The translations under genes and the position numbers were made by a program. From positions 6,882,001-6,946,000 of the forward strand of contig NZ_AP026978.1 of assembly GCF_027924405.1 (NCBI RefSeq): 64,000 nucleotides of DNA, in the 5' to 3' direction. Below the pieces are notes generated by a model. That model searched no databases. It was not told the DNA's origin and worked only from the letters and a program-made list of their open reading frames with translations. Below, piece after piece: positions 9,162 through 16,227 of the stretch (its first letter is position 1; each line of letters begins with the position of its first letter). Source of the stretch: Nocardia sputorum (GTDB taxonomy: Bacteria > Actinomycetota > Actinomycetes > Mycobacteriales > Mycobacteriaceae).

Positions 9162-9419
9162 TCAGTACTGCCCGCGGTGCACCGCGCGCTCCAGTTCATC
9201 GATCCTGCGGCGCGCCTCGGCCAGTTCGACCTCGAGTTTGCCGAGCGCCATGACCAGCGGCCCGACCGCGAGATCGGCGACCAGTTGAGGATCGTCGTAG
9301 CCGCGTTCGATCGCGACGAGGATGTTGGACCGGATGCGCTGAGCCACCGTGGCGCCCGCCGGAACGTTCCAGGACCCGACCACTTCGGCGAGGCCCGCTG
9401 GTGTCGGTTCGTCGGACAT
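9162..9419 (-). CDS. small conserved-looking protein with C-terminal coiled coil
   Basis: An 85-residue protein with a good Shine-Dalgarno (GGAGGGG, about 5 nt before ATG 9419). The N-terminal half (WNVPAGATVAQRIRSNILVAI) looks like a small helical domain. The last third (LGKLEVELAEARRRIDELERAV) is a heptad-type coiled coil. No family is recognised. It is divergent from the ATPase that begins at 9587. Codon usage and the strong ribosome site support a real gene. Confidence 0.7.
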   Translation of the reverse strand: MSDEPTPAGLAEVVGSWNVPAGATVAQRIRSNILVAIERGYDDPQLVADLAVGPLVMALGKLEVELAEARRRIDELERAVHRGQY

Positions 9420-9586
9420 GCCCCTCCGTTCTCACGCGCCGTGGCGCGCGACCATTCTGGCGAACCGCCACCGGCCTAGGGAACCGGCGGCGAGAGCAAT
9501 AGTGCAATACCGGCCGCTAAGGCTTTCTAGGACACGCCGTAGATGTGCCCAGATTATCCGGACGAAACGCGCTACGGTGTCCGGGC

Positions 9587-10768
9587 ATGGACCCCGTGCG
9601 GAATCCGTATGCTCCCGGAGCCGGACAGCGCCCACCCGAATTGGCCGGGCGCGACAAGCAACTCACGGCTTTCGACATCGTGCTCGAACGCGTCGCGCGT
9701 GGCCGCCCGGAGCGCAGTGTCGTGCTCACCGGCTTGCGCGGCGTCGGGAAAACAGTGCTGCTCAACCAGCTTCGCTCCGCCGCGATCTCGCGCGGCTGGG
9801 GCACCGGCAAGATCGAAGCGCGGCCGGACCAGGAACTGCGCCGCCCGCTGTCCTCGGCGCTGCACATGGCGGCACGGGCGATCGCCACGGCGCACCGCAA
9901 TCCGGAGCGGGTGGACGACTTCCTCGGCATCCTCAAGTCTTTCGCCTTGCGGGCCACCGCGGACAAGGGCATGCGGGAACGCTGGCAACCCGGCATCGAC
10001 GTACCGGCGGTGAGCGGCCGGGCCGATTCCGGCGATATCGAGATCGATCTGGTGGAGCTGCTCGTCGAGGCGGCGGCGCTGGCCGGCGATATCGGCGTCG
10101 GCATCGCGATCTTCATCGACGAGATGCAGGATCTCGGGCCCGCCGACATCTCCGCGATCTGCGGCGCGTGCCACGAACTGAGTCAGGACGCCGCGCCGCT
10201 GATCGTGGTCGGCGCGGGCCTCCCACACTTGCCCGCGGTGCTGTCCGCGTCGAAAAGCTACTCGGAGCGACTATTCAGCTATCACCGGATAGACCGGCTG
10301 GACCGCGAATCCGCCGACCAAGCGCTGATCGCGCCCGCCCAGCGCGAAGACGTGAAATTCACCGACGAGGCGCTGGACGCGCTGTACCGCAAGGCCGATG
10401 GTTACCCGTACTTCGTGCAGGCGTACGGCAAGGCCGCCTGGGATCAGGCGCCGGAGAGCCCGATCACGGCCGAGGACGTCGAGGTGGCCTCGCCCGCCGC
10501 GGAGGAGGAGCTCGCGGTCGGGTTCTTCGGTTCCCGTTACGAGCGAGCTACCCCCGCCGAACGGGAATACATGCGCGCCATGGCGGACCTGTCGGGCGAC
10601 GACGGCCCGGTGGCGACCGCGGCGGTGGCCAACGAACTCGGCCGCAAACCGGCATCGCTCTCGCCCGCCCGCGACGGTCTGATCAAAAAAGGTCTCATCT
10701 ATTCCGCCGAGCGCGGCACGATCGGCTTCACGGTCCCGCACTTCGGCCGCTACCTGCGCTCGGTGTGA
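9587..10768 (+). CDS. AAA-type ATP-binding protein
   Basis: A 393-residue P-loop ATPase. Walker A is GLRGVGKT (about residue 43), Walker B is IFIDEMQDL (about 170), and a sensor-like VVGAGLPHLP follows. The C-terminal ~90 residues (RATPAEREYMRAM, ARDGLIKKGLIY) look like a winged helix. This layout, an ORC/Cdc6-like STAND ATPase with a C-terminal winged helix, is common in actinobacteria as single-gene ATPases of unknown role. ATG 9587 was chosen because MDPVRNPYAPGAGQRPPELAGRD is the usual start of the family; an in-frame start at 9545 would add 14 residues without sense. It stands alone. Confidence 0.85.
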   Translation: MDPVRNPYAPGAGQRPPELAGRDKQLTAFDIVLERVARGRPERSVVLTGLRGVGKTVLLNQLRSAAISRGWGTGKIEARPDQELRRPLSSALHMAARAIATAHRNPERVDDFLGILKSFALRATADKGMRERWQPGIDVPAVSGRADSGDIEIDLVELLVEAAALAGDIGVGIAIFIDEMQDLGPADISAICGACHELSQDAAPLIVVGAGLPHLPAVLSASKSYSERLFSYHRIDRLDRESADQALIAPAQREDVKFTDEALDALYRKADGYPYFVQAYGKAAWDQAPESPITAEDVEVASPAAEEELAVGFFGSRYERATPAEREYMRAMADLSGDDGPVATAAVANELGRKPASLSPARDGLIKKGLIYSAERGTIGFTVPHFGRYLRSV

Positions 10769-10895
10769 GCGCCCGGCAGCCGCGCCCAGCGGCGGATTGC
10801 CGACTATTCGCCCCTCTTTCAAGATCGCTAGATATTCGTAGATTTATCTCGACCAGCAGCCCTACCGATGGGTAACAAACCCTCCTACACTCGAA

Positions 10896-10911
10896 TGTGA
10901 TCCTGATCACG
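10896..10911. promoter_or_regulatory. CRP-like box upstream of acyl-CoA dehydrogenase
   Basis: TGTGA-TCCTGA-TCACG matches the CRP consensus TGTGA-N6-TCACA except for the last base. It ends 16 nt before the ATG of the acyl-CoA dehydrogenase at 10928, so if the transcript is short-leadered the site would overlap the promoter. Binding is inferred from the match only. Confidence 0.55.
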
Positions 10912-10927
10912 TCCGAGGGAGGACATC

Positions 10928-12883
10928 ATGGCGACAGCCGCGAAAGTCGACGCCACCGAAGAGCAGGCCCGCGCACTGGTCGAGGAGTCCCGCGAAACAA
11001 GCTGGGCCAAGCCGTCCTTCGCCAAGGAGATGTTCCTGGGACGGTTCCGGCTCGATCTCATCCATCCGTATCCGCAGCCCGGCGCCGAGGACGCCGAGCG
11101 CACCGACGCGTTCCTGGCCCGGCTGCGGAAGCTGTGCGAGTCCATCGACGGATCGGTGATCGAAGCGGAGGGTCGGATCCCGGACGAGTACGTCAAGGGC
11201 CTGGCCGAACTCGGCTGCTTCGGCCTGAAGATCCCGCAATCCTATGGCGGCCAGGGGCTTTCCCAGGTCGGTTACAACCGCGCGCTGATGCTGGTCGGCT
11301 CGACGCACCCGAGCCTCGGTGTCCTGCTGTCGGCGCATCAGTCCATCGGTGTGCCCGAGCCGCTCAAGCTGGCAGGCACCGACGAGCAGAAGGCCGAATT
11401 CCTGCCGCGCTGCGCGGCCGGGGCGGTCAGCGCGTTCCTGCTCACCGAGCCCGACGTCGGTTCCGACCCGGCCAGGATGGCCAGCACCGCGACGCCGACC
11501 GACGACGGCGAGGCCTACCTGCTCAACGGCGTGAAGCTGTGGACCACCAACGGCGTGGTCGCCGAACTGCTGGTGGTGATGGCGCGGGTGCCCAAGAGCG
11601 AGGGGCATCGCGGCGGCATCTCGGCGTTCGTGGTCGAAGCCGATTCCCCGGGCATCACCGTGGAGCGGCGCAACTCCTTCATGGGCTTGCGCGGCATCGA
11701 GAACGGCTTGACCCGCATGCACGACGTCCGGGTGCCCAAGCGCAACCTGATCGGCCGGGAGGGCGACGGCCTCAAGATCGCGCTCACCACTCTGAACGCG
11801 GGCCGGCTCGCCATCCCGGCGATGTGCACCGCGGCCGCCAAGTGGTCGTTGAAGATCGCGCGGGAGTGGAGCACCCAGCGCGTGCAGTGGGGCAGGCCGG
11901 TCGGCGAGCACGCGGCCGTGGGCCAGAAGATCTCGTTCATCGCCGCGACGACGTTCGCCCTGGAAGCGGCGCTCGACCTGTCGGCCACCATGTCCGACGA
12001 AGGCCGCAACGACATCCGGATCGAGGCGGCGCTGGCGAAGCTGTGGGCCAGTGAGATGAGCTGTCAGATCGCCGACGAACTCGTGCAGATCCGGGGCGGC
12101 CGCGGCTACGAGACGGCGGCTTCGCTCGCCGCGCGGGGCGAACGGGCCGTCCCCGCCGAGCAGTTGGTGCGCGATCTGCGGATCAACCGCATCTTCGAGG
12201 GCTCCAGCGAGATCATGCGGCTGTTGATCGCCAGGGAGATGGCCGACGCGCACATGGCGGCCGCGGGCGCGCTGGTCGACCGTAAGGCCGAGTTCAAGGA
12301 CAAGGCGAAGGCGGCGGTCGGGGCGACGGGCTTCTACGCCAAGTGGTTCCCGCAGCTGGCGGTCGGCGCGGGGACGGTGCCCGCGGCATACACCGAATTC
12401 GGCGTGCTCGCCCGGCACCTGCGATTCGTCGAGCGCAGCGCGCGCAAGCAGGCGAGATCGCTGATGTACGCGATGGGCCGCTGGCAGGCGGGCCTGGAGT
12501 ACCGGCAGAACTTCCTCGGCCGGATCGTTGACATCGGTGCCGAGCTGTTCGCCATGTCGGCGGCCTGCGTGCGGGCCCAGGCATTGCGCGCCGCGGACGC
12601 GCCGGAAGGCAAGGCGGCCGAGGAACTGGCGGACGTCTTCTGCAGGCAGTCGCGGCTGCGCGTACGCCGGTTGTTCGACGCGCTGTGGGAGAACACCGAC
12701 GACGACGACCGCACCCTCACCCGCGGTGTGCTGGACGGCCGGTACGAGTGGCTGGAGAGCGGCGTCCTCGATCCGAGCGAGGGGACCGGGCCGTGGATCG
12801 CGGAGTGGCAGATGGGTGCGTCGACCGAGGAGAACCTCCTGCGCCCCTTCCTGCCGTCCACACGTCCGCGCGCGGAGGCCTGA
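10928..12883 (+). CDS. acyl-CoA dehydrogenase, long form
   Basis: A 651-residue flavoenzyme for alpha,beta-dehydrogenation of acyl-CoA in beta-oxidation. Strong ribosome site GAGGGAGGA before ATG 10928. The N-terminal half has the FAD-binding blocks FLLTEPDVGSDPARM and LWTTNG; the middle has TQRVQWGRPVGEH and QIRGGRGYE; RIFEGSSEIMRLLIARE is the C-terminal block that carries the catalytic Glu. About 200 extra residues after that block form a second helical domain, as in VLCAD/ACAD9-type and some mycobacterial FadE enzymes, which are usually membrane-associated and long-chain selective. It is monocistronic, ends at a strong terminator, and has a CRP-like box at its promoter. The substrate is not evident. 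Confidence 0.92.
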   Translation: MATAAKVDATEEQARALVEESRETSWAKPSFAKEMFLGRFRLDLIHPYPQPGAEDAERTDAFLARLRKLCESIDGSVIEAEGRIPDEYVKGLAELGCFGLKIPQSYGGQGLSQVGYNRALMLVGSTHPSLGVLLSAHQSIGVPEPLKLAGTDEQKAEFLPRCAAGAVSAFLLTEPDVGSDPARMASTATPTDDGEAYLLNGVKLWTTNGVVAELLVVMARVPKSEGHRGGISAFVVEADSPGITVERRNSFMGLRGIENGLTRMHDVRVPKRNLIGREGDGLKIALTTLNAGRLAIPAMCTAAAKWSLKIAREWSTQRVQWGRPVGEHAAVGQKISFIAATTFALEAALDLSATMSDEGRNDIRIEAALAKLWASEMSCQIADELVQIRGGRGYETAASLAARGERAVPAEQLVRDLRINRIFEGSSEIMRLLIAREMADAHMAAAGALVDRKAEFKDKAKAAVGATGFYAKWFPQLAVGAGTVPAAYTEFGVLARHLRFVERSARKQARSLMYAMGRWQAGLEYRQNFLGRIVDIGAELFAMSAACVRAQALRAADAPEGKAAEELADVFCRQSRLRVRRLFDALWENTDDDDRTLTRGVLDGRYEWLESGVLDPSEGTGPWIAEWQMGASTEENLLRPFLPSTRPRAEA

Positions 12884-12893
12884 GCGAAGCAGC

Positions 12894-12928
12894 GGGTCCG
12901 TCGCGGGCGAGGCGCGTGCGACGGACCC
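12894..12928. terminator. hairpin terminator after acyl-CoA dehydrogenase
   Basis: Perfect 11-bp stem GGGTCCGTCGC / GCGACGGACCC with a 13-nt loop, 10 nt after the stop codon. No U-run follows, as is common in high-GC actinobacteria. Confidence 0.7.
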
Positions 12929-12975
12929 TCGCTCTCGCAATATTCACCGGTATCGGATTTCTCCTAGAAAGACGC

Positions 12976-13008
12976 AGATTCCCCTCGGCGCACCGAGGAT
13001 AGGAATCT
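12976..13008. repeat. interrupted inverted repeat (stem-loop)
   Basis: AGATTCC-CCTCGG-CGCA-CCGAGG-ATA-GGAATCT: 13 paired bases in two blocks with a 3-nt bulge and a 4-nt loop. The right arm GGAATCTA is repeated once immediately downstream. It may be a second terminator, an operator or a processed RNA element; the sequence alone does not decide. Confidence 0.55.
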
Positions 13009-13200
13009 AAAGGAATCTAGTCCGAGGACTATCGTTCCGTAGATTTTCCTGTGCGCATGGCGATGGCCGCTGGATCGACCGGCAGCCTCGGTTGGGCAAC
13101 GTGTCCATAACGGCAGGTGTGGGCCGGTAACGGCGCGGAAATCCAGTCCGACAACTGGGCAGGAAGCGCCGATCATGCGCCTCGCCCACAGGAGAGTGCC

Positions 13201-14163
13201 ATGTCCACCACCATCGCCCGCCGCGCCGCCGATCACGACGGTCACCGCGTCACGGTGTCGGCCGGGGACGGCGTTCCCCTCGCGGTCCGCGTCTTCGGCG
13301 CCGATGACGCCGCCGCGACCGTCGTCTTCGTGCACGGGCACTGCTTGCGCACCGAATCGTGGTTCTACCTGCGCGAGCACCTGCTGCGGCGATGGGGCGA
13401 CGACACCAGGATGGTGTTCTACGACCATCGCGGTCACGGCGAATCCGGGGCAGCGCATCCGTCGACCTACACCATCGAGCAGCTCGGCCACGACCTGGAC
13501 GCCGTGCTGCGGACGGTCGCGCCGACCGGGCCGGTGATCCTGGTCGGCCACTCGATGGGCGCGATGGCGGTGCTCGCCTACGCCCGGCTGTACCCGGAGG
13601 CGATCGGTACCCGGATCGCCGGTGTCGGGTTGCTCGCGGCCGCGGCCGCCGGAATCACCGAGGTAGGACTGGCGCGCCTGCTCCACCGACGGACGGTGAG
13701 CTCGCTGCAAGCCGCCGTCGCGCGGGCGCCGCGCGTCATGCAGGCTTCCCGGCATCTGACCCGCCGCTTGTTCGCGCCGGTGCTGCGCGACGCCGAGTTC
13801 GGCACCAGGAAGGTGAACCCGCGGGTGGCCGCGCTGGCCACCGCGATGCTCAACGACACGCCGCTGGTGACCATGACCGGCTTCCTGCACTCGCTGATCG
13901 CTTTCGACGAGACGGCGACCCTCTGCCGCCTCGGCGCCATCCCCGTGCTGGTGCTGGCGGGCTCGGCGGACATCATCTTCCCGTTCGCGCATTCGGTGGC
14001 CCTGGCTTCCCAGCTGGCCGGCGCCGAACTCGTCCGCCTGGAAGGCGCCGGACACAGTGTGATGCTCGAACGCGCCGAAGAGGTCGCGCTGTCCATCGCC
14101 GCACTCACCGAACGCGCCGTCGCGGCGGCGGCCGCCTGCACCGGGTACGCCGCCGCGGGTTGA
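13201..14163 (+). CDS. alpha/beta hydrolase
   Basis: A 320-residue hydrolase. ATG 13201 follows AGGAG by 6 nt. The oxyanion segment is VVFVHGHCLRTESW, the nucleophile is Ser118 in VGHSMGA, the acid is the Asp in VLAGSADIIFP and the base is the His in LEGAGHSVML, so the triad is complete. A cap of about 80 helical residues separates strands. The family covers esterases, lipases and epoxide or haloalkane hydrolases; nothing here fixes the substrate. No secretion signal. It appears to be monocistronic. Confidence 0.88.
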   Translation: MSTTIARRAADHDGHRVTVSAGDGVPLAVRVFGADDAAATVVFVHGHCLRTESWFYLREHLLRRWGDDTRMVFYDHRGHGESGAAHPSTYTIEQLGHDLDAVLRTVAPTGPVILVGHSMGAMAVLAYARLYPEAIGTRIAGVGLLAAAAAGITEVGLARLLHRRTVSSLQAAVARAPRVMQASRHLTRRLFAPVLRDAEFGTRKVNPRVAALATAMLNDTPLVTMTGFLHSLIAFDETATLCRLGAIPVLVLAGSADIIFPFAHSVALASQLAGAELVRLEGAGHSVMLERAEEVALSIAALTERAVAAAAACTGYAAAG

Positions 14164-14231
14164 CCGTCGGCAACCGAGCGGCAATCATCGGATTTCCCCT
14201 GGTGCGAGCCAGGAGCGGATTCTTTCGGTAC

Positions 14232-14264
14232 TGTGTTGTAGATCACGTTGTGCGGTGGGTCACA
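14232..14264. promoter_or_regulatory. two adjacent CRP-like boxes
   Basis: TGTGT-TGTAGA-TCACG (14232-14247) is followed after 1 nt by TGTGC-GGTGGG-TCACA (14249-14264). Each has nine or so of the ten consensus half-site bases of TGTGA-N6-TCACA; the two centres are 17 nt apart. They lie about 90 nt before the small gene at 14355. Confidence 0.5.
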
Positions 14265-14354
14265 CAACTCGGTGTCGCGCGGTCCAAGGCAGAAGGGCAA
14301 CCGCGCGCCACGGCACCGAGTTCGCATGTCCGCCAAGGAATTCAGGAGGTATCG

Positions 14355-14642
14355 ATGACTCGCAGCGAATTTGCGGAACTACGCTACGCGGTCGGCCAAC
14401 TCCGGCAATCCATCGGCGTACTGCGCAACCAGTACGGCGACGCCAGCACGGTCCGCAGGCTGGAGAACGACCTCGAGCGGCTCGTCATCGACGCCGACGA
14501 ACTCGAGCAGTCACCCCCGCCCGCGGTGCGGCGCGGTGCCCAGGACGTCATCTACGTGCCGGACAGCAAGTCGGACGAGGCCGCCTGGATGGGCGCGCAG
14601 GACGAGGGGCTCGGCTTCCACTCTCGTCCGCGAACGAAGTAG
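14355..14642 (+). CDS. small coiled-coil protein of unknown function
   Basis: A 95-residue protein with an excellent ribosome site (CAGGAGGT, 6 nt before ATG 14355). Residues 5-52 (LRYAVGQLRQSIGVLRNQ, RRLENDLERLVIDADEL) are heptad-like and likely form a coiled coil. The C-terminal part is polar and ends GLGFHSRPRTK. No signal peptide or membrane segment. I do not recognise the family. The tandem CRP-like boxes upstream and the terminator downstream suggest a monocistronic, regulated gene. Confidence 0.8.
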   Translation: MTRSEFAELRYAVGQLRQSIGVLRNQYGDASTVRRLENDLERLVIDADELEQSPPPAVRRGAQDVIYVPDSKSDEAAWMGAQDEGLGFHSRPRTK

Positions 14643-15333
14643 TCCCGGGATGGGCGGTGCGAGCCGCCCATCGCGGTCCGCTCGCGCCCGGACCATGCCG
14701 GCTCGACCGGCACCTCGGCATCCGCCGTGATCGCTGCGGAGCGTCCTGCCCCCGGGCCGCGGGGCCCGTGCGCGGCCACCACCTGTGCGGCATCGACAGG
14801 AGCCGCGGACGGGCGACGATCGCGGAGTTCGACCGAGAAGCTTCGAGGTCGCGGGTCCATGCGGGTGCGCCGGTCGGCCGTGGCTCTACCACCGAGGACG
14901 CATGCCCGCCGTGGCGCGCGGCGTCGGCGCTGCCACCGGCCCTCGAAAGTCATCGTCGATGCGGATCCGATGCGGACGAGCCACCGGCCCCCGCGCTCGG
15001 CGCCGGAATCACATGCCGCCCGCAGGTGACAAAGCATCGCAGCGGAGCCGAGCTTCGCGACTCGATCCGCATACCAGAACTCCGGACGGGCCGTTTCCTC
15101 GGCTCGTATCGCCCCCGCCGGACAGCGGTGACCGCCCCGCTCGAAACACGTTCGGCGTGAGTCGAGTTCGAAAAGTCCGGTTAGCCCGCTACGCGGCGTA
15201 AGCAATCAAGCGGCGCCCCGAATGTGGCGCAAATCATACGGTTGACGGCGGCGCGGGTTTGTCGAGACCCCGCTCGATCAATAGCGGACGTGTCGTATGG
15301 TGCTCAGCATCACATTCGATTGCGGAGGTAACG
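14643..15333. other. 691-base region without a recognisable gene
   Basis: After the terminator at 14649-14672 there are several overlapping open frames on both strands, but their translations are Arg/Pro/Ala-rich with no domain, no ribosome site and no normal third-position GC pattern. The last 100 bases should contain the promoter of the succinate dehydrogenase operon. It could also hold a small RNA or a decayed gene; I see no positive sign of either. Confidence 0.55.
14649..14672. terminator. hairpin terminator
   Basis: GATGGGCGG-TGCGAG-CCGCCCATC, a perfect 9-bp stem 6 nt after the stop codon of the small coiled-coil gene. Confidence 0.65.
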
Positions 15334-15375
15334 ATGACCACCCGCACACAAGATCAGCGAGGCATCCACCTGTGA
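15334..15375 (+). CDS. 13-codon leader ORF before succinate dehydrogenase
   Basis: ATG 15334 has the best ribosome site in the region (GCGGAGG, 5-6 nt upstream) and opens MTTRTQDQRGIHL, ending in TGA 15373-15375. That TGA overlaps the GTG (15372) of the membrane-anchor gene as GTGA, which itself has no upstream Shine-Dalgarno. This is the layout of a translationally coupled leader peptide: ribosomes would enter here and restart on the GTG. A single frameshift fusing the two frames would give the same picture, so sequencing error must be excluded. Confidence 0.6.
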   Translation: MTTRTQDQRGIHL

Positions 15376-16202
15376 GTGCCGCACCGACTGCCGCCCCGGA
15401 AGCGGGCACCGGCGTATTCAGCAGAACAAGGGCCCGGATCTCGGAACGCACATTGCGCACCGACCGATGGTGGATCCCCCCACTCGTCACGGTGCTCGGA
15501 CTCGCCGCGTTCGTCATCTACGCGACGATCAGATCGTATGTGCGCACGGCATATTGGGTTCCCGACTACCACTACCTGACCCCGTTCTACTCACCCTGCC
15601 TGAGCACCTCCTGCGTGGCGGGTTCCAGTCATTTCGGGACGCCGTTCGGGGAGCTGCCCGCGATCCTGCCACTCGGCTTCGTGGTGCTGCCTTTCCTGCT
15701 CGGATTCCGGCTGACCTGCTACTACTACCGCAAGGCCTACTACCGGTCGGTGTGGTTCTCGCCGCCCGCCTGCGCTGTGGCGGAGCCGCACGGCAAGTAC
15801 ACCGGCGAGACCAAGCTGCCGCTGATCATCCAGAACGCGCACCGCTACTTCTTCTATGTGGCCCTGGTGGTTTCGGTGATCAACACCTATGACGCCATCG
15901 TCGCGTTCCACGGCAAATCCGGAGGCTTCGGTTTCGGCCTCGGCAATATCGTGCTGCTGGTCAACGTGATCCTGCTGTGGGCCTACACGCTGTCGTGCCA
16001 CTCGTGCAGGCATATCGCGGGCGGACGGCTCAAGCACTTCTCCGCGCATCCGGTGCGCTACTGGTTCTGGACTCAGGTGTCCAAGCTGAACACCCGGCAC
16101 ATGGCGCTGGCCTGGACCACGCTCGGCACCCTCGTGCTGACCGACTTCTACGTCATGTTGGTTGCCAGCCAAACGATTTCGGATTTGCGGTTCATCGACT
16201 GA
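15372..16202 (+). CDS. sdhC: succinate dehydrogenase membrane-anchor subunit (Sdh1 type)
   Basis: A 276-residue membrane protein with five predicted helices (WIPPLVTVLGLAAFVIYATI, LPLGFVVLPFLLGFRL, YFFYVALVVSVINTY, NIVLLVNVILLWAYTL and TTLGTLVLTDFYVMLVAS). It lies directly before the flavoprotein and Fe-S subunits, as in the mycobacterial Rv0249c-Rv0248c-Rv0247c set. The enzyme passes electrons from succinate to menaquinone. Conserved-looking Cys76, Cys81, His87 and the cluster Cys209-His210-Ser-Cys212-Arg-His214 fit the membrane-embedded Rieske-type [2Fe-2S] centre described for mycobacterial Sdh1; the ligand assignment here is inference. Translation probably depends on the overlapping leader ORF. 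Confidence 0.88.
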   Translation: MSAAPTAAPEAGTGVFSRTRARISERTLRTDRWWIPPLVTVLGLAAFVIYATIRSYVRTAYWVPDYHYLTPFYSPCLSTSCVAGSSHFGTPFGELPAILPLGFVVLPFLLGFRLTCYYYRKAYYRSVWFSPPACAVAEPHGKYTGETKLPLIIQNAHRYFFYVALVVSVINTYDAIVAFHGKSGGFGFGLGNIVLLVNVILLWAYTLSCHSCRHIAGGRLKHFSAHPVRYWFWTQVSKLNTRHMALAWTTLGTLVLTDFYVMLVASQTISDLRFID

Positions 16203-16227
16203 CCGCCTCATCGAGGAGTTTCTCTGC

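Larger units (their letters stand above)
12884..13200. other. intergenic region with nested inverted repeats
   Basis: 317 bases between the acyl-CoA dehydrogenase and the alpha/beta hydrolase. It holds the terminator at 12894-12928, a second stem-loop at 12976-13008 and a direct repeat GGAATCTA-A-AGGAATCTA next to it. The last 100 bases should carry the promoter of the hydrolase gene. No coding sequence was recognised. Confidence 0.6.

Noticed and set aside
14552..15205. 217-codon minus-strand frame in the gap before sdh
   Set aside because: No ribosome site, poor codon pattern and no domain; it also overlaps the 3' end of the small coiled-coil gene.
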